NCBI GenBank assembly: GCA_030141605.1
Contig: JAQGDQ010000172.1
Coordinates: 372,001 to 436,000, forward strand
Source: Tubiluchus corallicola
Taxonomy: Eukaryota > Priapulida > Priapulimorpha > Priapulimorphida > Tubiluchidae
DNA: 64,000 bases
Direction: 5' to 3'
A program made the translations under genes and the position numbers. Under the pieces are notes generated by a model. It was not told where the DNA came from. It ran no database searches and was given only the letters and a program-made list of their open reading frames with translations. Positions 53,158-64,000 of this stretch are shown in pieces (position 1 is the first letter of the stretch; each line of letters begins with the position of its first letter).

Positions 53158-56100
53158 AACTAACTGTTACTGTTATGTATTATATTGTGTTGTATACTTA
53201 CAGTTATTATATTTGCTTTAGTTGCTATCAAAACGTCGCTATCAAAAGAAATGAAACTGCCTGATTGCTGCTTAGCCTAATAGTTTATTTATTTTTATTT
53301 AAAGTTATTTCAGCACATAAAAATGCTATATAAAAAGTTAAAATTTACACTAAAAGCTGAGAAACACTACATTGCAGTATTAAAAAAACTACAAATATAT
53401 ACAAAAATATAATAAAAGTATATACAGAATTTAAAACTACCAACTACCTAGCAACCAAACGTAAACATTCTTCTGTGTATTCATGTTTTACAGGTGCCTG
53501 TAAAGATTTCAATAGGGTTAGTAACCGTATTCTCTTTAACAATTACTTTAGGATAGTTAGGTTACTTAATTGATGGAACTAATTACATTGAGAAAAGCAC
53601 AGGCAAAATTGTCGTTCTTGCATATGTGTACTAAATTTTTTAATGTGGTGAAATAAATGTGCCATTTCACCATTTTATTCTTTCGTTTTTTTTCAGATGT
53701 TTTGTGTTGTATGTCAAACAACACAACAGCTACACAACAACACAAGTCGAACTTGCTACAGTTATTACGTACGTACCACATTAGTAAATATATTTGTCTT
53801 GCAGTAATGGTACATTTCACTAATTTCGTTTCTCTGTGAGTGACAGTTCGTCGGATGTGACCACTAGTCAGTGATCTACAATTTATGGCAGAAACGCCTT
53901 GGAAAATTTTCTTTGTCTTCTCCAGTAGTCAGTAGCTAACGACTGGAACAATGGGGACAAAATTCACACAAATACTGGTAGGGAGCCAAATTCACTAAAG
54001 GTGTGTAGTAACCCAACGGGTGTAGTGTACTCTTAGTTTTCCTCAGACTGTAATACTGAACAACAAAACAAACTTAAGGTTCGTTAAGACGCGAACAAAT
54101 ATGAGTTAAGCGGAAGTCAAAGCCTACTTTGGCCTACTAACGGGGCGCCTAACCTGTGAACCAAATTTGTGACAATTTACAAATTCCTCTTGTAACAAAC
54201 GCTAGATTTTGTCTCACTGTTTATTTTAGCAGCTCTTGAAATATAATTACTCCATTTAAATGTTTCACTTTATCATGTGCTGAAGTGAAATAAACGATGA
54301 TAATAATTAAGTAGTACACTACAATCCGTATGCCATTATCATTTTTACAACTAAAGTGTTTATGGTGCGTTAGCAAGCAGCAGCTAAAAACATTTTACAA
54401 CATTTTTATAAATAAAGTGTTTGTGGTGTATTAGCAAGCAGTAGGTAAAGTAACATGCAGCTTGCAAAAATGAAACGAAATAATTATGTTGTTTCCTTTA
54501 AAAGCCTTTTCTCTTTAACAATATCGTGTCACGGAAATGTATTGGCTTGTATTAAACTATCACTTATTATCCTATGGTTGCCCAGACATAAAATATAAAT
54601 GTCCAATTTTGAAAGCGATTTTGTCTACGCAAAGATGCTTTCGAATTTGAATATCTATAGACTTTCATGTCCTTGGCGACTGACACGGTCACATGTCAAA
54701 ACCATCGCCTTTTATTGGTTATGAGGCTTCGACGAAACCATTTATCTGGACAGCCAGCTTGCATTTGCATTATTGAACTGTCTTTGGTGACTGCAGTAAA
54801 TTTAACTTGGGCAAGGAATATGCTATAACCAAGGCGTCTGTTAATCTAGTAGCTACTTAGTTAGCTAATTATGTAGCCCTGCAATGTAATGAAATAAACA
54901 GATAGTGATTGATGAGGATAATGATTTATTGACCCGAGAGATTCTGGGGTACTTACTTAAAGCAGTAATCATCACAGGCTTACTGAAAGCCAGCAGTCCT
55001 GATGGACTATGTGCGTCAAAAATCTGCAGTGCATTAGGGCCTACATCTTAATTCACTGCATGACTTTGAAGTAATTGTAAAAGGACCTCGAATGGTTGTT
55101 CGTCCATTAAGACATTTTTATAAATACTGTTTCAAATAGTATTTTTTCGGGAAAACTTAGAATAAAAAATAAGTATATAGCTTTGATTAAGTAACTTGCG
55201 CACAAAACGTAGTTAAATGCTTAAGCAGCAAAATTGCTTAAATTTTATTCATACTCTTGGTACATCAAATAACAATAATTATTCATATATATGACATTTA
55301 TAATATGTGATAAACGACAGCGCCCCAGACTTGAAGGTGCCGTAGTATCCCATTTATTAATAATGCATGTAGATATAACGACTGTTATAACTGGTTATAA
55401 CGATTGTTGAAATGGATTTGCTAAAATGGCAATAAACGCAACAGTAACAAAATGCAGAAAAAATATCAAAGTAACGAACAATAAACAGCACAAGAGATAT
55501 AGATTGCATGTTTAAAAATACAACATTTCGACTTAATTATATCAGAATTATTATGATATATATTATGAATAAGATATTCTATGATTCTTCTTATAATATG
55601 ATTTTTCAATAACTTAACAAGAAGTCATTTACTACCAATTATTTGTAATCATCCATTCCATAGAAAAGAGTTCAGACAGTGCGTTTGTCTTAATAGATTC
55701 AATTAGTTGTATGTTGACATGTTGCTTCATTTGGCAAAAAAGTAAGCGATTGTCTCTAATGTTGCATTTCCTTCCGAGTTTTCAGTTTACTTTCCCGTTT
55801 AACGCTCAAAGGAAGTATTTGGTTATGTTCCGACTGTCTAATCTCATTTTTCATTAATAGAATTATTTGCATGGAGAACATAGAGGGTTTTTTCTACTTC
55901 TGAACAAATACAGATAGAGAAGTAAATAATCTACCGATGTGTTTCGTTTCGTTGCAACATTGTAAACTTTTGACTTCTTGTTTATTATTATAGAACGCAC
56001 TTTGAGCAAAAAAACCTAGCTGTCCAAGTTGTTAAGGATTTTAAGGAGAAAAATCAGGAATGTCAAAACTTCTTGGAATTTAATTAAAACTCTCAACTGT

Positions 56101-56440
56101 CATTTGACGGCAGTTAATTGTGGAAATGTTGGCCCATCTGTGTGGCATTTCACTAAAATTCTTAAAGCAAGCAATGGTTGTTCAAAAGAGTATTCTGGGC
56201 GCCTTAACAGTTTGTACATAGTGTCCAATAAGTTTATATCCAAGTTTTAAGTTTATTAGAGAATGTCCAAATCGAAAATGACACTGCCACGTTTTGTAAA
56301 CCCTTAAATTTATCTTTAGCTTTGTTTTCAGTTTCAACTTTATGCACGACTTTTAGCTGCTGAGTTTAGTGACTAAACTGTTCACTAAACAGCATAAACA
56401 GCAGGTAATACTATGCCACTAATACTGCGCATTGAATAAC
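53158..56440. other. Spacer without recognised gene
   Basis: No coding exon is supported. An ORF at 56029-56250 (LRRKIRNVKTSWNLIKTL) loosely resembles the linker between endonuclease and RT of LINEs and may belong to the remnant that follows, but this is not demonstrable. Confidence 0.35.
54351..54450. repeat. Direct duplication with 61-bp period
   Basis: The segment AAAGTGTTTRTGGTG and its continuation TTAGCAAGCAG occur at 54353 and again at 54414 with a few differences. Confidence 0.75.
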
Positions 56441-56445
56441 ACTGT

Positions 56446-57950
56446 GATACCGGTTGTACCAACTTAAATGCCTCGGCCATACCATCTGCAACGATTTGAA
56501 AAATAATGAAGATATCGTGAACGAAACGCACTTATTCTATGTCCGTATTAATATTTTAATAAGGAAGCTTAATAATTGCTCTGCTAATGTTAAATCCTGT
56601 CTCTTCAAAATTAAGTGTTGTACCTTCCATTGTTTTTCACTGTGGGTTAATTTTGAATATGTTCTAGAGAAACTTAGGGTGTCATAAAACAATCGTATAA
56701 CGGAATTTTTTAAACTTAAATGTGATTGCTTACAGTGGTGGCTCGTAGCTAAAATTAGTGGGAGTGCTGCTTCAGAAAAATTTTAGCCATTGTTTTAATA
56801 CTGTGCAAAACGTAACAAATATACGTAATTTTAATGTTGCAGTTATATTTGTAGATCGGGTGTTGAACGACCTCTTTTCTTAACTGCAACTTTCTCGTGG
56901 AGAGACAACTGTGAAAAATTAAGCTGTTGTAGCTCACTTACAGTCACAGAACCTATTTCTTGGGGATACAAGGCGTACATCTATACTCTTATATTAATAT
57001 TCTTGGTATATATATATATATAAGATTCGAGGCTACAGCTTCGACGAGGGCACCATTTGCGACGATCTATACATCAAACGAAAGGTCTCGATCTAGTGTC
57101 GTCTCATTGGGGGTTTATTTTTCGAATCGGGCCCACCGGGAGGAACGCCTTAGAAAACTGCCGACGCAAAGGCATTGTGCTGACGTCATCCATTATTGCT
57201 TATAACTTTAATTCAGCAAAAAACTGCTTTGCGTTAGGTAAGTAAACAAACAGTAGGCAGGATGTTACGGGCTTTGTGTTATAAATGAGGACTAGGTAGA
57301 ATGTTCGCGTATTATTGACTATACGTGGTTTTTTACGCAAAATCTTTTGCGGGGCCTTTGCTAGTTATTAAATAATTTATGATTTAAGCGCACACCCTAG
57401 GTTTACACTTTATCACATCCAAGAATATGACAGTACACGGTACACACGTGTGGCAATTGTTACTGTGTTAGAGACAGTACTTTTCTACCTAGCAGCAGAC
57501 GCTAGCGTACAGCGTGTAATCTTAGACATGTGCGCATGGCCGCATTTGCACAACAGCCAAACACCACGTTGCTTGGGCTGAGAAGCAAATTGTACTTCCG
57601 TCACGTGGGCCGGTTTAAAAAAAGAACTCAAGAGAAAAGTCTTATTATATTGAATATTGTCGATAATAATGAGTGAAAACTGGGGGTGCTCCAGTACCAC
57701 AATACCTATACACGAGCCGCCACTGATTGCAGTGTATCTCAAATGTGTATGTTTTTTGTGTGTGTGGACGTCCTTCTTATCTGGCGTGGGTAGCTTTTAA
57801 TATTTGTTGTTGTTGTTGTTGCATATATTTGGTAGAGTTAGTTTTTTATGTGTTTGTCACAGTTTGTGAGGTAATTTATCTTTTTAGTGTATTATAATTA
57901 TGGCAACTTTAATGCTGAAATAAAAAGTGAATTGAATTGAATTGTTCTCA
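56446..57950 (+). pseudogene. Non-LTR retrotransposon 3' part, interrupted by a DNA transposon
   Basis: The open block from about 56454 (YQLKCLGHTICNDLKNNEDI, RINILIRKLNNCSANVKSCL, LWVNFEYVLEKLRVS) matches the post-RT region of LINEs, where YLGH, a DDEDI-like motif, YARxNxLxRKF and LW.NY are typical. The frame runs to 56732, is broken by the 993-bp element listed next, and resumes near 57726 as CSVSQMCMFF. The copy ends in a tandem GAATT tail at about 57931-57950. A stop and substitutions show that it is dead. Confidence 0.75.
56733..57725. mobile_element. 993-bp non-autonomous DNA transposon (CAGTGG ends)
   Basis: The left end is CAGTGGTGGCTCGT and the right end is CAGTGGCGGCTCGT as reverse complement, a 14-bp inverted repeat with one mismatch. 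Flanks share ATTGC (56725-56729 and 57726-57730), consistent with a decayed 8-bp hAT-type or a 5-bp duplication. The interior holds short ORFs only, a TATATATATATAA run near 57005 and a CRE-like TGACGTCA near 57181, with no recognisable transposase. Confidence 0.75.
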
Positions 57951-58565
57951 TCCGTTAGATGTCCATTTCGTTTTTACCAAGATCCTTATGGGTCATAATG
58001 AGTGCTCGATTATTCAGTTATTTCTGTATTATTTAATAAGTTTATGAATTATTAAGAAAGCTAAGAAATTCGTATAAATGAAATAGACGTGGTCTGGCAA
58101 CCACTTATGATCAACGAGTGTATTAGTAGTTCTAATTAATATTAATTGTTTTTTTGCAATTTTTTTTGAAAATTTGCGCTTAATTAAGTATGATTAACGT
58201 CAAGTATTGTGCTGACTTTGTATAGTTTAGCGTTAAAAAGTCTAATGTTTACCGTTGCTTTTATTCTTAGCAATTTCATTTTCATCATCTCCTAAACAAT
58301 ATTCGAAATGCTTTTGTTTATATTTTATTTTGATACGTACCGGTCTATTATTTATCTTGCAACTGTTGTTGGTTTGATTAGTTCTTTGGTTGGTTCGGTA
58401 GTTAGGTGTTTAGTAGCCTGGAAAGTTTCAACTAGCTAATCAGTTAGCCGATCATTATTTAGTTGCTTGTTCATTGCGCTATTTCCAAATATCATTCCCA
58501 GCATTTAGCCGCTTTGCACGGAATGACAACCTCGTGTCTGGCCCCATTAACAACCTGATTAAGTA
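57951..58565. other. Spacer without recognisable features
   Basis: T-rich DNA with no supported feature. Confidence 0.35.
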
Positions 58566-58573
58566 ACACCTAT

Positions 58574-58796
58574 AGGAAGGAGTTTACAATTCCCCACACA
58601 ATTTAAATACACTAACCCTAACCCAACCCTCATCCTGACCCCAACCCTAACCCTAACCCTAATCCTAGCCCTAACCCTATCCCAACCCTGACCCTGACCC
58701 TGACCCTGACCCTGATCCTAACCCTAACCCTAACGCTAACTCCATCCCTAATCTACTTCACGAACTAATTTCTTGTATGCGGGGATTTGTAAACTT
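58574..58796. mobile_element. Telomere-repeat-bearing miniature element, copy 1
   Basis: A 223-bp unit with inverted ends (AGTTTACAATTCCCCACA at the left; AGTTTACAAATCCCCGCA as reverse complement of the right) around an array of CCCTAA and variants (CCCTGA, CCCCAA) at about 58608-58748. After the array comes CTTCACGAACTAATTTCTTG, shared exactly with copy 2. Flanking ACACCTAT (58566-58573) and TAACCTAT (58797-58804) agree at 6 of 8 bases. Confidence 0.8.
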
Positions 58797-59282
58797 TAAC
58801 CTATCCATAAAACCGGCCTGGGAGAAAAGCGGAATAAATTCTTCTTAGGAAGGTGAAACGTGTACTAACTTCAAATTTTACAAGGTTGTAGAAGAGGATA
58901 ATGTCGACAAATATGCAAACTTTGAAGCTTTTGCTTCAGAAGTTATAGTTCTGAATTTGCATTCCACATCAGCGAAACGCTATACAGAGTGTTGAACAGC
59001 ACCAAATGTGGTATGATCATGAATGGCTTCGATGCAGCTAATTGTTACTTACAGGAAGGTTTTTGTCAAGATTTTGTTTAAAATGCGAAGTCACCTATTT
59101 AAACTCTCGTTGCACTTCCGGTATATAGCGGAAATTCATGGCGCTAACGGAAAACTAGTCGTTAAGAGATGATGTAGCGCTACTGAATGCAATTTTTCAA
59201 AAGTGCCAGAGTTTTGTATCTTATTCCGCGAAAATCTAGATGAATCTTTCAGGAAAAGCAAGCTCGGTGACTTAAAAGAGTA

Positions 59283-60290
59283 TTACGATACCCGTTGGGT
59301 TAAGTGACTGTTCGGTTGTAAATGTTACGCGTTCAAATACCCTGAGGTCTTCATGTAAGCCTCCCTTAACCGAACAGACCGGCGGCCTTCACGTAAATTC
59401 ACTTAACCAAGCAGATAGACTGCCGTTTACGTAACCCTAACTTACACGGCGGACTAGTCTATATATAATTTAATTTGAATTTATTTCACATCACATACAA
59501 ACAATAAAGACAAACGTTCATATAATACAAATGTTTACATAAAAATCATCAAATCAATGATGTGGGGAGACGCTGAGAGCCAAAATTACCTACTTATAAG
59601 CGCCTATCCAAAAGTAAAAATCTATTTATGTCTACAGCATCTAATCTAGTTTTGAAAAGTTTTGTGGTCTGCGCTGTTACAAGTGGAAATCCATTTACTT
59701 GTGCGGGTTAGCTATTCCAGATAGGGACAACCCCGTTCGAAAAAGTCGCCAAAACCTTTTTTCAGTACGTCTAACAAAGAGTTTGAGTGAATGGTTACTT
59801 TTGGTTTTGTTGGCAATTGCTTTAATAAAAAATTTTTTTAACCGAAGAGACTGACGAGTCTTTACGTCTTTAGGTCTTGATAGATTTTCGCGTAAAGCTC
59901 ACTTAACAAAACTGATTTACAGATCTTACCTCGCTTAACCAAAGAGACGCGTAGGTCTTTATGTAAGCCTCGCTTAACTGAACAGACTGACAGGTCTATT
60001 CGTCTGGAGTCTCACGATATCTGTTTGGTTAAGTAAAAGCTCGGTTGTAAATATTGCTTAATCAATACTGAGGTCTTCCCTCAAACTTTGCTTACACAAC
60101 AAACTGGCAAGTCTTCGTGTAAAATTCGTTTAACCTTACAGTGTTACAGATCTTCACGTAAACATCGCTTAACCGAACGGACTGAATGGTTTTTAGCTAA
60201 ACTTGGCTTAACCAAACAGACTGACAAGTCTTCACGTGAATTTCGTTTAACAAAATAGAGTGACAATTCTTTATCTGATTTCGCTTACGT
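59283..60290. repeat. 39-bp minisatellite with higher-order structure
   Basis: Repeated units of about 39 bases with consensus near CGCTTAACCAAACAGACTGA then CAGGTCTTCACGTAAACTT. Two adjacent units around 60168-60245 are clean. A longer motif beginning ACGATAYCYGTTKGGTTAAG occurs at about 59283 and 60011, suggesting a higher-order unit. A LINE fragment splits the array. Confidence 0.85.
59457..59838 (-). pseudogene. 5'-truncated LINE fragment inserted in the minisatellite
   Basis: On the - strand the frame VPIWNS, then LPAQVNGFPLV-like, FKTRLDAVDINRF is the terminal motif of many LINE ORF2 proteins (WNSLP...FKxRLD). It is followed by a 3' UTR and a short A/T tandem tail (AAATTCAAATTAAATT) at the low-coordinate end. 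One stop interrupts the WNS motif. The minisatellite resumes on both sides. Confidence 0.7.
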
Positions 60291-60517
60291 CCTATTTTAA
60301 GTCCTATTTACACCGTGCGCTTCTAATGCATGAATCAGACGCATACGTTCCGATTCTGACGCATGGTAAGCAGAACGCAAAAAGGAAGGTGGAAGGAGGA
60401 AAGAAACAGTGTCAACGCAGGCATCACTGTGAACTTAAACCTGCAAAGTAAACTGGCAACAGTGACATCGATTAAACAAGATCGCCATGTGGGATTTGGC
60501 TTTATTGATTTTTGAAG

Positions 60518-60552
<35 letters not shown>

Positions 60553-60585
60553 CGCGCGTGCGCGCGTGCGTGCGTGCGTGCGTGC

Positions 60586-60633
<48 letters not shown>
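60518..60633. repeat. (GT)n/(GC)n microsatellite
   Basis: About 115 bases of GT with a central GC/GT-alternating part, capable of Z-DNA. It gives a His-Thr-rich antisense ORF that is not a gene. Confidence 0.98.
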
Positions 60634-60636
<3 letters not shown>

Positions 60637-61293
60637 GTAAATCATTCAATATGTTTAATAAAGTAAATATCATTTTGATTTAAATCGATTATTTAGATCA
60701 TTTAAATTAACACTTTTAAATAATGTCTTTTAATAATGCGAATTTTCATTTGGATGATGCAAAGAACGCATTCGTCTTGGACCCCCGTCTAGGACGCACT
60801 GTGTAAACAGGCTCTTACGTGGACTAGTCATATCAGACTAAATATGATATAATGCTATTTGTATCCACTTTAACCTTTTAGAATAATTATCACACAGTCA
60901 ATATGCATATAATGTGACCACATCAAAAATGCATGATTCGGCATGGTAGTTGACTGCATACCAATATTCCATTATAGGAAAATTAACCTCATCAAGAAAT
61001 CAAACAATTACAAACTGAGTGCTCGGAGCTTTGTGTTGCAGCATATTATTATTCAGAAATGGTACATTATATTGATTTGAGTTGGATTAATTTGCAATTG
61101 TAGTAAGAGGATTCATTGTCCGTTGCCACTAGTTACTTGTATTGTGTTGATGAAAAATAAACAAAATGTGAGTTCATATGTAGTCTGAGCAATTTATTAT
61201 TGCCCTAAAAACGAAAATTAAATAACCGCTGTAAATGTTGAATTTTAAACTGTTTTAGATTTATTAATTTAAAAGAATCTTTACGTAGGACTA
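60634..61293. other. Spacer without recognisable features
   Basis: AT-rich, no supported feature. Confidence 0.35.
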
Positions 61294-61747
61294 GCGGTGA
61301 TCAGCAGTTACCATGCTTTACCGGTTTTCGGGGCTTAACTGGACCTCCACATGGCTACCCAATAGCTAAGATGTGAAACTATTCTTGTGAAATAGTTTTT
61401 CACCTGCTTGATGTTTCGGTCCAATCGTATCATAAGAAGTGTTGCTTTTCGTTAGATGACTGGAATGATGTCGACATCTTGAAACGTTGTGCTTTGCAAC
61501 TAGATGAGCATGGCTCGTATGTTTTATGTGCAGTCTTTTCGATTGGCTAGCTAATTGCTTCAACTGACCCTTGATACGTTCATTACCTTTAAAGGATTCT
61601 ATTCAGCTTGGAAGGAGTATAGTGCCACTGCTGGGGTAATGGCAGCATAGCAGAATAGTCAGCTAACAGCTTGAGTATAGGGGCGCCACGTGAAGGGTTC
61701 GGTTAAGCTCCGAAACACAGAAAAACATGGTAACTGCTGATGACCGC
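61294..61747. mobile_element. 454-bp element with inverted ends
   Basis: The terminal 22 bases are inverted repeats with a single mismatch (both contain ATCAGCAGTTACCATG), and similarity continues inward through GCTTAAC for about 50 bases. A block just inside the left end (GTGAAATAGTTTTTCACCTG) recurs, diverged, outside the right end near 61780. No clear target duplication and no coding capacity. Confidence 0.6.
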
Positions 61748-61789
61748 AGACCTTGCCTTATTGCAGCAATTAGAGATTTCTGTGAATTT

Positions 61790-63467
61790 GTTTTCCACCT
61801 GCGCGGCGTTTTACATTTTTCCTCTTTAAAAACAGTCAATAATCAGAATTCGAATCTTGCCATTGCTCTCTGACGGTCACATAGGTCTCCTGTTTTCTCC
61901 TTCCATCCTTGCATTTAATACCATGTATAATTAACTCTTTCTCTTGTCTGTTGTTTCTCTCTCTCACTCTCTCTCTCTCAGACGTAAAATCTAAGAAAGT
62001 ATAGGCGGGTTAGCACTGTGTTATGGTTTGTTTGTATAAGCAATGTGCAAATAAATACTATTTGCTTAAATACCAGACACGCTATAAAATTACGGAAAAT
62101 TTATTACTTCTTAACATCATAAAAATAATGTTTTACGAAAATTTATAAATCGCCAAGCATAAAACAGTAGAACACATTAGCGGAGGAGGTGTGAAAATTC
62201 GGTACTAAGTGGTAAAAAACTTGGACAAAATTTTAACATTTCTCGAAATTTTAATAAAATTTCATTTAATGTGATATTTATCGTGACACAGTCTTGCATC
62301 TACATATCTTATAAATCTTATTAGTAAAAATTGTTGTCTGGCGAATACATCTAATGAACGTGGATTATTGAATAAGACGTCAATACGTCTTGCATCAAAG
62401 TTACAAACTCTAGCTAGATTTTTGGCACATACTAACAGAATTTACCTAATTCAGTAAAAAAAACGGAGCATACAAAAACGTGTAAGAAATTCAGTATAAT
62501 TTTGTATCGCAAGCTTAGTTTTTATATTAGCCGTTATAGAAAGGCCAGTCGTCAATCAAGATAAATAGTTATGTAGTAGAGTGCCGGACGAAACCAAACG
62601 CTAGACTAGTTCCCTCCCTCCTCTATGTGCGTTTGCAGAAATATATCAAGTTTTATTTTAATTGCCTGCTTTTTTCTTATAGCCATGCCCCGTTCAAAAC
62701 TGAAGTAGCGCAGTCAACATGTATACGACACTATACATTTGTCAATTAATGTGTCAATACATGCACAGACTGAAAGCTAATCTAGGAAAAAACAACCTAA
62801 CAAACGTCCATTACACTTAGCATAAAGTAATTACCAATTTTACGTTCACTTGAGATGCTGTTATCCAATTTTGTCTCTGAAATATCCGAAGATTTCTGAA
62901 ACAGAAAATTTTTAACATCAACTTGGATTCGAAAATGCGTGATGTCACTAAAGTAGAAGTAGCCTTCTTATGCGGAGGTAGTTCTCACTAGCTACCCAAG
63001 ACCTACAACCTAGATTGCTTTATCCTGTAAATTATCAATTGTTTTTTTTCTATCAAGAACATTAATAATTGACCACCAATGACCTTAAAAATGTTCAAGG
63101 CAGTCCAGACAAGGTTGCATGTCAGAACCGGACACAATATGTTGCAGATTATTTACCATCAATATTCGGTTCTTATCCAGAAATAGTCTAGCTGAGCTAT
63201 CGAATGGTAGATTCTTAAAATATCTCTTTTTTAATGATTTTGTTACGTTTATGAGTGCTTAGAAATCGTAGATCTTTCAGCACTGCTATTGACCAAGTAA
63301 AACATTACAGGTTTTAAGCATTACTTTTTAATTTTTTAGTTGTAAGCGCTACTCATTTGATCCAGACAATTTAAACGAAATTTCAATCTGTAAATTGTTG
63401 CTTGTCACAATTTAATTGTTCACTGGAAACAAATCTAACTAAATCCATGTTAATTGGCGTGTTCACA
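61790..63467. other. Spacer with a short CT run
   Basis: Contains a CT-rich run at about 61955-61980. No gene or element is supported. Confidence 0.35.
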
Positions 63468-63476
63468 CATACACTT

Positions 63477-63588
63477 GAGAAGGAATATACAGTTCCCCAC
63501 ATGCTCTAAATACCCTAACCCTAACAAAACCCTAACCCTAATCCACTTCACGAACTAATTTCTTGAAGGTGGGAATTGTAATCTTGAG
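63477..63588. mobile_element. Telomere-repeat-bearing miniature element, copy 2
   Basis: A 112-bp relative of the element at 58574. It has the same end motif (ACAGTTCCCCACA; ACAATTCCCACC as reverse complement of the right), a short CCCTAA array (about 63512-63540), and the same CTTCACGAACTAATTTCTTG block. It is flanked by a perfect 9-bp direct repeat CATACACTT at 63468-63476 and 63589-63597, which shows insertion as a unit. Confidence 0.85.
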
Positions 63589-63597
63589 CATACACTT

Positions 63598-64000
63598 CTA
63601 ATATTTCAAATCAGTGTTTTTGTATAGAGTCCGCAAGAAGAATGAGTAAAATTGTTTAACCTATTTATTTGTTCAATCTGATGATATTAACCAAAATTGG
63701 CAAAAAGCATCGCCAAATGAGCAGCTCAACCGCCGCTGTTGTCCTGAGTAATAACATTACTCAAGTGAGGTAAACATTAAGTATGTTATACATTCAAATC
63801 TGCTCTAAAAGTAATTGTATATTACATCGTTATAGCAGTAGATTCAGTTAGTGATGATCACTTTAACATAATTACGCATTTGCAAAAACAGTATCAATAC
63901 CACAGCCAAAGACACTTCCTACGGAAAACGAAATTAAAGTCTTGTTCATATGGCTTAGAATTAATCAAGGAAGTAAAACCAACAAACTGCTAGTATAATA
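63598..64000. other. Spacer to the window end
   Basis: AT-rich, nothing recognised. Confidence 0.35.

Noticed and set aside
56960-57245. TATA-like run, CRE and GTTAG|GTAAGT donor suggesting a promoter and first exon
   Set aside because: All lie inside the 993-bp inverted-end transposon, so a host promoter is less likely.
58608-58748. Chromosome end or fusion scar based on the telomere-like array
   Set aside because: The array is bounded by element ends and flanking duplications, and a second short copy has the same structure.
60335-60673. His-Thr repeat ORF
   Set aside because: Antisense translation of the (GT)n microsatellite.

Overview
This is an AT-rich stretch of animal nuclear DNA. 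The evidence is spliced genes with GT-AG introns, several families of decayed non-LTR retrotransposons, tRNA-derived SINEs, miniature DNA transposons and many microsatellites. The protein genes are bilaterian-like. Gene spacing, intron sizes and repeat types fit a marine invertebrate (a tunicate-like or other non-vertebrate genome), but the sequence alone does not fix the species.

Genes are concentrated in the left 30 kb. SAE1 (SUMO E1 subunit, + strand) enters from the left edge and ends at 820. GOLT1 (- strand, 5 exons, CDS 2934-6736) converges on it. A single-exon ABHD17 depalmitoylase follows (-, 7634-8539). After a dead retrotransposon comes the most interesting locus, a 12-exon - strand gene (15358-28299) rebuilt here exon by exon into a 597-residue Arg/Ser-rich protein. 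Its last two exons encode the eMIC signature (RRIT/SARKRPVPYRRE) of the SRRM2/3/4 family of neural microexon splicing activators. No cwf21 domain is visible. A non-coding first exon probably lies at about 30.15-30.25 kb.

From about 30.5 kb to 64 kb I find no confident protein-coding gene. This half is repeat-dominated: four non-LTR retrotransposon remnants, another 3' end with an (AATC)n tail, hAT-like and PIF/Harbinger-like miniature elements, inverted repeats, a 39-bp minisatellite split by a LINE fragment, and two copies of a small mobile element whose core is a telomere-like (CCCTAA)n array flanked by target-site duplications. A few CpG-rich, promoter-like patches and one unrecognised 142-codon ORF are listed with low confidence.

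The genes do not form a functional unit. SUMO conjugation, ER-Golgi transport, protein depalmitoylation and splicing regulation simply sit side by side, as is usual in animal genomes.
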